Positions 42,608 through 50,626 of a stretch of 64,000 bases of DNA are shown here, piece after piece. A model generated the notes under the pieces. It worked only from the letters and a program-made list of their open reading frames with translations, was not told where the DNA came from and searched no databases. Positions within the stretch are counted from its first letter, which is position 1; the number at the start of each line of letters is the position of its first letter. The translations under genes were made by a program, and so were the position numbers. The stretch is taken from positions 1 through 64,000 of the forward strand of contig DASVQN010000043.1 of NCBI GenBank assembly GCA_036389155.1, written 5' to 3'. Source of the DNA: CADCVT01 sp036389155. GTDB taxonomy: Bacteria > Actinomycetota > Thermoleophilia > Solirubrobacterales > Solirubrobacteraceae.

Positions 42608-43117
42608 ATGGCGGAGCGCTTGTCACGCGAACGGATCCTGGAGGTGGCGGCGCGGCTCGCGCGCGAGGACGGGCTCGACGCGCTCAGCATGCGCCGCATC
42701 GCCGAGCAGCTCGACGTCTGGCCGATGAGCCTCTACCGCCACTTCCAGGACAAGGACGCCCTGCTCGACGCCCTCACCGACGACGTGAGACCGGTCGCGC
42801 CGCTGCCGTCGCGCCGGCGCGCGTGGGACGGGCAGCTGCGCGAGCTGGCCGAGCAGGTGCGGGTCGCCGTGCTGAGCCAGCCGGCCGGCCTCGGCGACCG
42901 CCTTGCGCGCGTGCTGGAGACGCCGGCGATGCTCGACGTGGCGGCCGCCGCCGAGGAGGCGCTGGAGCGCGGCGGCGTCACGGCCGACCCGGGCGCCGCG
43001 TGGCGGGCGATCGCGACCTACGCCTTCGGCGCGGCGGTCCGCGGGCTCGACGACGCGGCGTTCGACGGCGGCCTCGAGCTGCTGCTCGACGGGCTGCGCC
43101 TCCACGTGACACCGTGA
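42608..43117 (+). CDS. TetR-family transcriptional repressor
   Basis: 169 residues. N-terminal HTH: LSRERILEVAARLAREDGLDALSMRRIAEQLDVWPMSLYRHFQDKDALLDAL (quoted in part: MRRIAEQLDVWPMSLYRHF). The C-terminal half is helical, as in the TetR ligand domain. The ATG directly follows the palindromic operator, so the mRNA is leaderless and autorepressed. It is followed after 6 bp by a sulfotransferase gene, which would be co-regulated. Confidence 0.93.
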   Translation: MAERLSRERILEVAARLAREDGLDALSMRRIAEQLDVWPMSLYRHFQDKDALLDALTDDVRPVAPLPSRRRAWDGQLRELAEQVRVAVLSQPAGLGDRLARVLETPAMLDVAAAAEEALERGGVTADPGAAWRAIATYAFGAAVRGLDDAAFDGGLELLLDGLRLHVTP

Positions 43118-43123
43118 CGCCCC

Positions 43124-44068
43124 GTGACCGCACCGGTGTTCGTCGTCGGCTGCCCCCGCAGCGGGACCGGCCTGCTCCGCGACCTGCTGCGCTCGCACCC
43201 CAACCTCGCGTTCACCGGCGAGTCGCACTACATCCCCCTGTACTACCGGGCGTACGGCGACCCGCGCAGCGACCGGGAGGCGGTCGCCCTCGCGCGGCGG
43301 ATCCTGCGCGTCCGCTGGGTGGAGGCGTGGGGCGTGGGTCGCGACCCGCGGTCGTTCGCTCACCATCGCTCCTTCGCGACCCTCGTCGACGACCTCAACA
43401 CGACGTACGCCGCGAGCGCGGGACGGCCGCGCTGGGGCGACAAGACGCCCCAGTACGTCGCCGCGATGCCGACGTTGCGCGAGCTGTTCCCGGCGGCCCG
43501 GTTCGTCCACATCATCCGCGACGGCCGCGACGTCGCGCAGTCCCTGCTCCGGCGGCCGTTCGGTCCCGCAAACCCCTTCACGGCAGGCCGCTACTGGCGC
43601 ACGATGGTGCAGGCGGGGCGGCGCGACGGCGCGACGCTCGGAGAGGCCTACACCGAGGTCCGCTACGAGGAGCTGCTCGCCGAGCCCGAGCGCGTGCTGC
43701 GCGCCGTGATCGAGTTCGTGGGCGAGCCGTGGTCGGACGCCGTGCTGCTCCCCGTGACCGGGCGCCCGGTCGATCCGGCCCGGGCCGCCTCGTGGCGCAG
43801 CGGGATGCCGCCGGCCGACCGCGCGCTCGTCGAGTCCGCGGCCGGCGACCTGCTCGCCGCGCTCGGCTACGAGGCCGCAGGCGCCGCGGGCGCGCCCGAG
43901 CCGACCGACCCTCCGGCGGCGTGGCGGCGCGCGGTCATCCGCGCCGACCACGTCGCGCGCCTCGTCCGCAATCGCCTCGACACGCGCGAGCACCCTGCGT
44001 ACTGGCGCACCGAGCGTGACTTCCGCCTCGCGCGGCTGCGGGCGGCCGTTCGAGGTCGCTTCGGTTGA
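43124..44068 (+). CDS. PAPS-dependent sulfotransferase-family protein
   Basis: 314 residues from GTG. The 5'-phosphosulfate loop FVVGCPRSGTGLLRDLLRSHP and the 3'-phosphate motif FVHIIRDGRDVAQSLL are clear, with RWGDKTPQYV between. The family transfers sulfate from PAPS onto carbohydrates, lipids or small molecules. The acceptor is unknown. Gene spacing (6 bp) places it in the tetR operon. Confidence 0.9.
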   Translation: MTAPVFVVGCPRSGTGLLRDLLRSHPNLAFTGESHYIPLYYRAYGDPRSDREAVALARRILRVRWVEAWGVGRDPRSFAHHRSFATLVDDLNTTYAASAGRPRWGDKTPQYVAAMPTLRELFPAARFVHIIRDGRDVAQSLLRRPFGPANPFTAGRYWRTMVQAGRRDGATLGEAYTEVRYEELLAEPERVLRAVIEFVGEPWSDAVLLPVTGRPVDPARAASWRSGMPPADRALVESAAGDLLAALGYEAAGAAGAPEPTDPPAAWRRAVIRADHVARLVRNRLDTREHPAYWRTERDFRLARLRAAVRGRFG

Positions 44069-44134
44069 CAGTGTGCCATCAGACTAGTACACCTAGGAGG
44101 AGGGGTGCCGCGGAAGCACGCGGCCGCAGGCGGC

Positions 44135-44142
44135 GGGAGGAG
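44135..44142 (+). promoter_or_regulatory. Strong ribosome-binding site of the 44150 hydrolase
   Basis: GGGAGGAG, 7 nt before ATG 44150. It favours this start over the in-frame GTG at 44105, which has its own purine-rich stretch. Confidence 0.6.
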
Positions 44143-44149
44143 AGGTCTG

Positions 44150-45572
<1,423 letters not shown>

Positions 45573-45589
<17 letters not shown>

Positions 45590-46013
45590 GCGCCTGCATC
45601 TCGAGCTCGGCGAGCCGGGCGTGCAGGACGTGGTGCGGCTCGGCGCGGTCGTAGCGCACGATCGTCGCGCGCGCGTCCGCGAGCATCTGCGCCGCGAGCC
45701 CCTCGATCGGCACCCCGGCCGGCACGAGCGCCACCACCGGGATGTCGCGCGTCGCCGCGATCGCCACCTCGACCGGGACGTCGCGGTCAGGCCGCACGAG
45801 GTCGCACACGACGACCGACGCGCCCGTCACGCCGTCGAGCCGGTCGGGGTGGATCCCGACCTCCTCGCCCGGCTCCCCCACGACCGAGCGGTAGCCGAAC
45901 TCCGCGAGGACGGCTGCGAGGCGCGCGTCACGGCGCCGTCGTGTCGAGCCCTCGCCGAGCGATGCGACGTAGGCGAGCGGGGCGGTTGAGGTGGTGATGG
46001 CGACAGCGACCAT
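45573..46013 (-). CDS. Nucleoside 2-deoxyribosyltransferase-like fold protein
   Basis: About 146 residues (ATG 46013; ATG 46061 also in frame). APLAYVASLGEGS, ASVVVCDLVRPDRDVPVEVAIAATRDIPVVALVPAG and LADARATIVRYD follow the Rossmann-like order of nucleoside deoxyribosyltransferase/TIR-like folds (D....V.VE.A.A...iP). The assignment is tentative. It is divergent from a lipase-like gene. Confidence 0.6.
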
Positions 46014-46067
46014 GGCATACGTCGTGCCCGCCGGCGGCCGGCGGCGCCCCAAGATGGACATCTGATC

Positions 46068-46073
46068 GATACT
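46068..46073 (+). promoter_or_regulatory. Probable -10 element of the gene at 46080
   Basis: GATACT, 6 nt before ATG 46080; no ribosome site. Confidence 0.4.
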
Positions 46074-46079
46074 GCCTCC

Positions 46080-46889
46080 ATGCAGACCAGGACCGAGACC
46101 GAGCTCGCCGGCGCCCGCGGGCGGATCGTGGTGCACGAGTGGCGCGCCGACGACCCGCGCTTCGTGGTGCTGCTCTCGCACGGCTACGGCGAGCACGCCG
46201 GGCGCTACGAGCACGTCGCGCAGCGCCTCGTCGCCGAGGGCGCGGCGGTCTACGCGCCCGACCACCTCGGCCACGGCAAGTCCGAGGGCGAGCGCGCCCA
46301 CGTCGACGACGGCGAGGACTTCTCGAACGACCTGCACCTCGTCGCCGCGCGCGCGCGGGGCGAGCACCCGGGCCTGCCGGTCGTCCTGCTCGGGCACTCG
46401 ATGGGCGGCCTGATCGCGACGCGCTACGCGCAGAAGCACCTCGGCGAGCTCGACGCGCTCGTGCTCTCCGGCCCCGCGATCGGCGGCGCGCCGCAGCTCG
46501 AGATGCTCCTCACGCTCGACCCGATCCCGGAGGTCCCGATCGACCCCGGCGTCCTCTCGCGCGACCCCGCCGTCGGCCAGGCCTACGCGGACGACCCGCT
46601 CGTCTACCACGGCCCGTTCAAGCGCCCGATGCTGCAGGCGATGGTCACCGCGGTCCACGCGATCGCGGAGGGCCCCGGGCTCGGCTCGCTGCCGACGCTG
46701 TGGATCCACGGCGAGGAGGACCAGCTCGTGCCGCTCGCGGCGACGCGCGAGGCGATCGAGCGCATCCGCGGCGACCGGATGGAGGAGAAGGTCTACGCGG
46801 GCGCCCGGCACGAGGTGTTCAACGAGACCAACCAGGACGAGGTCGTCGACGACGTCGTCGCGTTCATCCATCGAACCCTCGGCGGGTAG
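46080..46889 (+). CDS. Monoacylglycerol-lipase-like alpha/beta hydrolase
   Basis: 269 residues. VVLLSHGYGEHAGRYEHVAQRL (oxyanion HG), AVYAPDHLGHGKSEG, nucleophile VVLLGHSMGGLIATRYA, acid LWIHGEEDQLVP and His GARHEVFNE are the full set of the monoglyceride-lipase family. It probably releases fatty acid from monoacylglycerols or related esters in the cytoplasm. The following small gene's -10 overlaps its stop codon. Confidence 0.92.
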   Translation: MQTRTETELAGARGRIVVHEWRADDPRFVVLLSHGYGEHAGRYEHVAQRLVAEGAAVYAPDHLGHGKSEGERAHVDDGEDFSNDLHLVAARARGEHPGLPVVLLGHSMGGLIATRYAQKHLGELDALVLSGPAIGGAPQLEMLLTLDPIPEVPIDPGVLSRDPAVGQAYADDPLVYHGPFKRPMLQAMVTAVHAIAEGPGLGSLPTLWIHGEEDQLVPLAATREAIERIRGDRMEEKVYAGARHEVFNETNQDEVVDDVVAFIHRTLGG

Positions 46890-46892
46890 CCT
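46887..46892 (+). promoter_or_regulatory. -10 element overlapping a stop codon
   Basis: TAGCCT, whose TAG is the stop of the lipase-like gene; 7 nt to the ATG at 46900. Confidence 0.5.
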
Positions 46893-46899
46893 CACCGGC

Positions 46900-47109
46900 A
46901 TGGCCACGCGCACGCTGCCGCCGAACGTCGCGCCCAAGTCGTTCAGCGTCCCGCGCCGCAACGAGGAGGGATTCGACGAGCTGTGCCACCTCGTCGAGCA
47001 GGATCCCGACACCGCGCTGTGCGGCCACGACGTCACCGGCTACCCCTGGAACCCGCCGTGGCCGCTGTGCGAGGCGTGCCTGGCGATCTCGTCGGGCCGC
47101 CAGAACTGA
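46900..47109 (+). CDS. Small zinc-ribbon-like protein (DUF3039-type)
   Basis: 69 residues. ELCHLVEQDPDTALCGHDVTGYPW and PLCEACLAI provide two Cys-x2/3 groups (C..H, C..C) fitting a small zinc-binding protein of the actinobacterial DUF3039 kind. Function unknown. Apparently leaderless. Confidence 0.75.
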   Translation: MATRTLPPNVAPKSFSVPRRNEEGFDELCHLVEQDPDTALCGHDVTGYPWNPPWPLCEACLAISSGRQN

Positions 47110-47135
47110 CCGGCGCGGCGCGCGACGAGACCTCC

Positions 47136-47141
47136 TACTTT
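47136..47141 (+). promoter_or_regulatory. Probable -10 element of the M1 peptidase gene
   Basis: TACTTT, 7 nt before GTG 47149. Confidence 0.4.
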
Positions 47142-47148
47142 GCGGTCC

Positions 47149-49077
47149 GTGCCGCTTCGCAAGCTCGCCGTCCTCACCGCCGCCGTCCTGCTGCTCCCCG
47201 TGCCCGGCTCCGCCGACGCGGCGAAGCGCAAGCGCAAGCGCCCCGCGCTCGCGGTGACGTCGCTGATCGTGCCGGCCGGCCGCCAGCTCGACCCGGCGCA
47301 GCCGTTCGCGATGAGCGGGCGGATCGCCAACCGCGGCCGGCGCCGCGCGCGGCCGCTGCTGAGCTTCACCCTGCGGACGCGGCGCGCACGCCGCGGCACC
47401 GCCTACGCGATCGGGGCGCGCAGCAGCCTGACGATCCGGCGCCGCAGCGCGCGGCGCTTCCGCGTCCGCGTCCAGCTCCCGGCGAGCGTCCCGGTCCAGG
47501 CCGGCCGGCGCCTCTACGTCACGGCGTGCGTCCGCCGCCGGCGCGGCGCCCGCCCTCGCTGCCGCACCGCGCGCCGGCCCATCGTCTTCACCGCGCGCCG
47601 CAGCGGCGCGCCGCCCGCGTTCCCGCCGGCGACCCCCGCCGCGCCGCCGGCCACGCCGACGACGCCCGGCGGCTCCGGCGGCGGCGGCCAGACCCCCGCG
47701 CCGACGCCGTTCACGGGCTGCCCGGACCGCCCCGCCCTGTTCCCGACGATCGGCAACGCGGGGTACGACACCCAGCACTACGACCTGACGATCCAGTACC
47801 AGCCCGTCGGCCAGGTGCTCCTCGGCGAGACGATCATCGAGTCGAAGGCGACGCAGCCCCTCACGCAGTTTTCGCTCGACTTCCACGGCCTGTCGGTCTC
47901 CGCGGTCGAGGTGGACGGCCAGACGGCGACGACGGCCCGCGAGGCCGACAAGCTGATCGTCACCCCGGCGACGGCGATCGCGGACGGCGCCACGTTCACG
48001 ACCCGCATCACCTACGGCGGGATGATCGCGCCGTACACCGACCCGGACGACTCGCACGAGGGCTGGGTCACGACCGACGACGGCGCCTACGTGGTCAACG
48101 AGCCGGTGGGCGCGATGTCGTGGTTCCCCAACAACAACGTCCCGACCGACAAGGCGCTCTACGACATCACGGTCACCGTGCCGGCGACGTCGACCGTGAT
48201 GGGGAACGGCCGCCTCGTCGAGACGTCGACCAGCGGGACGCAGAGCACGTGGCACTGGCGCGAGGACAGGCCGATGGCGTCCTACCTGGTGACGGCGACC
48301 AACGGCGTGTTCCAGCGCACGACCGACACCACGAACCCCGACCGGCCGTTCGAGTACGCGGTCGACCCGAAGGTCGCCGGCGGGCCGCCCGCCAGCCAGG
48401 CCGACCTCGAGCTCTCGCCGGGCGTCCTCGACTTCTACGAGGACACGATCGGCGCGCCGTACCCGTTCACCTCCTCCGGCGGCATCGTCGACTTCGTGCC
48501 GGACACGGCCGCGCTCTACGCGCTGGAGACGCAGACGCGGCCGAACTACCCGACGCTGGCGCCGGGCGGCTCGACGGTCGCGCACGAGCTGGCCCACCAG
48601 TGGTTCGGCGACAGCCTCTCGCCCACGACGTGGTCGGACATCTGGCTCAACGAGGGCCCCGCCGAGTTCTCCTCGTGGCTGTGGGACGAGCGCGTGAACG
48701 ATGCGAAGTCGACGTCGCAGCAGTTCGACGACCACTACGCCGACAACGACTGGTCGGTGCCCCCGGCCGCCCCGCGCGACGAGTCGGAGATCTTCGACAC
48801 CGACGCGATGTACAACCGCGGCGCCATGGTCATGGAGGCGCTGCGACAGATCATCGGCGAGGAGCGGTACTTCGGGCTGCTGAAGACCTGGCTGGAGGAT
48901 CACAAGTACGACGACGCCTCGACCACCGACTTCGTCGACCTGATCAGGACGCAGGGCGGCGTGAGCCAGACGCAGCTCGACGTCTTCTTCCAGGAGTGGC
49001 TCTGCACGAGCTATCCGTCGGGCGGCAAGACGAAGCCCGGCATCACGCCGCAGAACTTCGCCACCTACGTCCCGTAG
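47149..49077 (+). CDS. Secreted M1-family zinc metallopeptidase with basic N-terminal domain
   Basis: About 642 residues from GTG 47149. Signal peptide to SADA, then a basic beta domain of about 150 residues (KRKRKRPALAVTSLIVPAG, RRRSARRFRVRVQL), a Pro/Thr/Gly hinge, and an M1 aminopeptidase: N-terminal beta domain (YDTQHYDLTIQYQP), substrate-binding YALETQTRPNY, zinc motif VAHELAHQWFGD with distal Glu in WLNEGPAEFSS. M1 enzymes remove N-terminal residues from peptides. The basic domain is N-terminal here instead of C-terminal. Overlaps the convergent 49065 gene by 13 bp. Confidence 0.9.
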   Translation: MPLRKLAVLTAAVLLLPVPGSADAAKRKRKRPALAVTSLIVPAGRQLDPAQPFAMSGRIANRGRRRARPLLSFTLRTRRARRGTAYAIGARSSLTIRRRSARRFRVRVQLPASVPVQAGRRLYVTACVRRRRGARPRCRTARRPIVFTARRSGAPPAFPPATPAAPPATPTTPGGSGGGGQTPAPTPFTGCPDRPALFPTIGNAGYDTQHYDLTIQYQPVGQVLLGETIIESKATQPLTQFSLDFHGLSVSAVEVDGQTATTAREADKLIVTPATAIADGATFTTRITYGGMIAPYTDPDDSHEGWVTTDDGAYVVNEPVGAMSWFPNNNVPTDKALYDITVTVPATSTVMGNGRLVETSTSGTQSTWHWREDRPMASYLVTATNGVFQRTTDTTNPDRPFEYAVDPKVAGGPPASQADLELSPGVLDFYEDTIGAPYPFTSSGGIVDFVPDTAALYALETQTRPNYPTLAPGGSTVAHELAHQWFGDSLSPTTWSDIWLNEGPAEFSSWLWDERVNDAKSTSQQFDDHYADNDWSVPPAAPRDESEIFDTDAMYNRGAMVMEALRQIIGEERYFGLLKTWLEDHKYDDASTTDFVDLIRTQGGVSQTQLDVFFQEWLCTSYPSGGKTKPGITPQNFATYVP

Positions 49078-49241
49078 CGGACGACCTGCGCGCACTCGTC
49101 GAGCAGCTCGGCGACCCGCCCGTCGATGCGCGCGTCCCGCGGGACGTGCGCGACGATCGGGACCCCGCGCGCCGCGGCGTCCGCGATGTCGGGCGGGATG
49201 GCCGCCTCGCGCTCGACGTGCCAGGTGACGGACTCGGGCAT
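49065..49241 (-). CDS. Small unknown protein (58 residues)
   Basis: ATG 49241 to TAG 49065 with nearly every codon ending in G or C. The sequence begins MPESVTWHVEREAAIPPDIA and continues with AARGVPIVAHVPRDARIDGR and a C-terminal helix. No family recognised. It lies 55 bp downstream of the arrestin-like gene on the same strand, and its 3' end overlaps the M1 peptidase stop. Codon bias is the main support. Confidence 0.55.
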   Translation of the reverse strand: MPESVTWHVEREAAIPPDIADAAARGVPIVAHVPRDARIDGRVAELLDECAQVVRYGT

Positions 49242-49296
49242 GCCGACGGTGTGCCCGCTCCCGCCGCGGCCGACCGCGGACTGGACGGTTGATCGA

Positions 49297-50130
49297 CTAC
49301 GGGCCGTCGAACACGACGATCGGCGCCTCGACGTCCAGGTCGAGCTTCATCCGGCGGGCGACGTAGCCCGTCACCTTCCACTCCACGACCGCGTGCGGCG
49401 CCTGCGCGGTCGGCCCGGGGTTCGTCGGCACCGGGAGCGCGAACGGGAACTGGCGCGTCTGGCCCGCGGCGAACTCCTGCCCGCCGGCGACCTCGACCTC
49501 GGCGACGTCGTCGGAGCGGTTGATCTTGTGCTTGTCGTGGTTGTACCGACGGGTGCGCGTGAGCTTGACCTTGACGCCGGTGGCCTTGACGTCCTCGGCC
49601 GTGGTGACGCTGAGCGTCCCCTGCAGCGTGTCGCCGCCGCGCACCGATGCGGGCAGGTCCTCGAACGAGACGCCGTCCTTGTCGGCGGCCACGGTGCGCC
49701 GCTCGGACGGCACGCTGCCCGACGGCAGGCGGACGGCGAGCACCCGGTCGGCCTTGGCGTCGAACCCGCCGCTCCGGTCGATCTTCGTCCAGGCCTCCCA
49801 CTTGACGGCCTGGCTCGAGCTGGGCGGCAGGCCCTCGGGGACGGTGAACGTCAGCTCGTGCTCGCCGACCTCGAGCGGGACGTCGCCCATGTCCTCGTGC
49901 AGCGTGATCGAGCGCCAGACCTCGTCCCACTCGTGCTCGCGCCGGTCGTACTCCTTCGTCAGGAACTCGTTGACGCAGCGGATGCCCGCCTGCGCGCCCT
50001 GCGACTTGTCGTCGATCTCGCCGCCGACGACGACGCGCAGCCGGACCTCCTGACCCGGAACGAGGTTGAGCGGCTCGGCCGCGAGGTTGACCGTGGGCTT
50101 CTTGCCCTTGAACCTGTCGAGGAATCCCAT
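49297..50130 (-). CDS. Arrestin/Spo0M-like beta-sandwich protein
   Basis: 277 residues from ATG 50130. MGFLDRFKGKKPTVNLAAEPLNLVPGQEVRLRVVV and the second repeat VRGGDTLQGTLSVTTAEDVKATGVKVKLTRT give two arrestin-like beta sandwiches, as in sporulation-control Spo0M-type proteins (quoted in part; the key start is MGFLDRFKGK and the repeat GDTLQGTLSV). No catalytic residues. It is probably a cytoplasmic scaffold. The histone-like gene lies 11 bp upstream on the same strand. Confidence 0.7.
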   Translation of the reverse strand: MGFLDRFKGKKPTVNLAAEPLNLVPGQEVRLRVVVGGEIDDKSQGAQAGIRCVNEFLTKEYDRREHEWDEVWRSITLHEDMGDVPLEVGEHELTFTVPEGLPPSSSQAVKWEAWTKIDRSGGFDAKADRVLAVRLPSGSVPSERRTVAADKDGVSFEDLPASVRGGDTLQGTLSVTTAEDVKATGVKVKLTRTRRYNHDKHKINRSDDVAEVEVAGGQEFAAGQTRQFPFALPVPTNPGPTAQAPHAVVEWKVTGYVARRMKLDLDVEAPIVVFDGP

Positions 50131-50141
50131 GGCACGGGAAT

Positions 50142-50444
50142 CTAGTCCTGCTTCGTCGCCTCCACCATCCCGGCGACGCGGTCGTCGCGCTGCTTGCGGG
50201 TCCGGGCGGCCTTCTTCGCGGTCGCGCTGCGCTGGGCCGCCTTGGCCTTGCGCGTCTGGGCGGCCTTCTGCGCGGCCTCGCTGCGCTTCGCGGTGGTGCG
50301 CTTGCGGGTCGCCGCGGCCTTCTGGGCGGCCTCGGCGCGCGGGTTGCCCGACCCCCTGGCGCTGACGGTGCGGGCGACGGTGTTCGCGGCGCCGCCGAGC
50401 GCGCCCGCGGCGCCCGTGACGAGGTTCTTCGCAGTGTCGATCAT
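50142..50444 (-). CDS. Small Lys/Ala/Arg-rich histone-like protein
   Basis: 100 residues. After a short hydrophobic N-terminus (MIDTAKNLVTGAAGALGGA) comes a repeat of about 16 residues, EAAQKAAATRKRTTAKRS, EAAQKAAQTRKAKAAQRS, ATAKKAARTRK, resembling H1-like tails of actinobacterial nucleoid proteins. It is probably DNA- or nucleic-acid-binding (inference). Same strand as the arrestin-like gene, 11 bp upstream. Confidence 0.75.
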   Translation of the reverse strand: MIDTAKNLVTGAAGALGGAANTVARTVSARGSGNPRAEAAQKAAATRKRTTAKRSEAAQKAAQTRKAKAAQRSATAKKAARTRKQRDDRVAGMVEATKQD

Positions 50445-50487
50445 GCGCTTGGGCTTCCCCGGTCATGCGCGGGGTCAACCGCGGCTG

Positions 50488-50493
50488 TAGCCT
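50488..50493 (+). promoter_or_regulatory. Probable -10 element of the 41-residue protein gene
   Basis: TAGCCT, 7 nt before ATG 50501. Confidence 0.45.
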
Positions 50494-50500
50494 GCCGCCC

Positions 50501-50626
50501 ATGGATGACGTCTGGCTCATGATCCGCATCATCGTCGTCGTCGTCGCGTGGGGCGGGCTGCTGCTCTCCGTCGGCTTCGGCCTCGAGATGCTGTCGCGCC
50601 TCTTCGGCAAGCGCGACGCGGCCTAG
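50501..50626 (+). CDS. Very small single-pass membrane protein (41 residues)
   Basis: MDDVWLMIRIIVVVVAWGG begins the reading frame, which continues as one hydrophobic helix (about 8-28) and ends LFGKRDAA. Third positions are nearly all G or C, and TAGCCT lies 7 nt upstream. Its stop overlaps the convergent esterase gene by 4 bp. No family recognised. Confidence 0.6.
   Translation: MDDVWLMIRIIVVVVAWGGLLLSVGFGLEMLSRLFGKRDAA

Noticed and set aside
44065..44093. TTGACA promoter before the 44150 hydrolase
   Set aside because: The -35 is perfect, but the only TA-type hexamers are at 14 bp (TAGTAC) or 17 bp (TACACC); neither is convincing.
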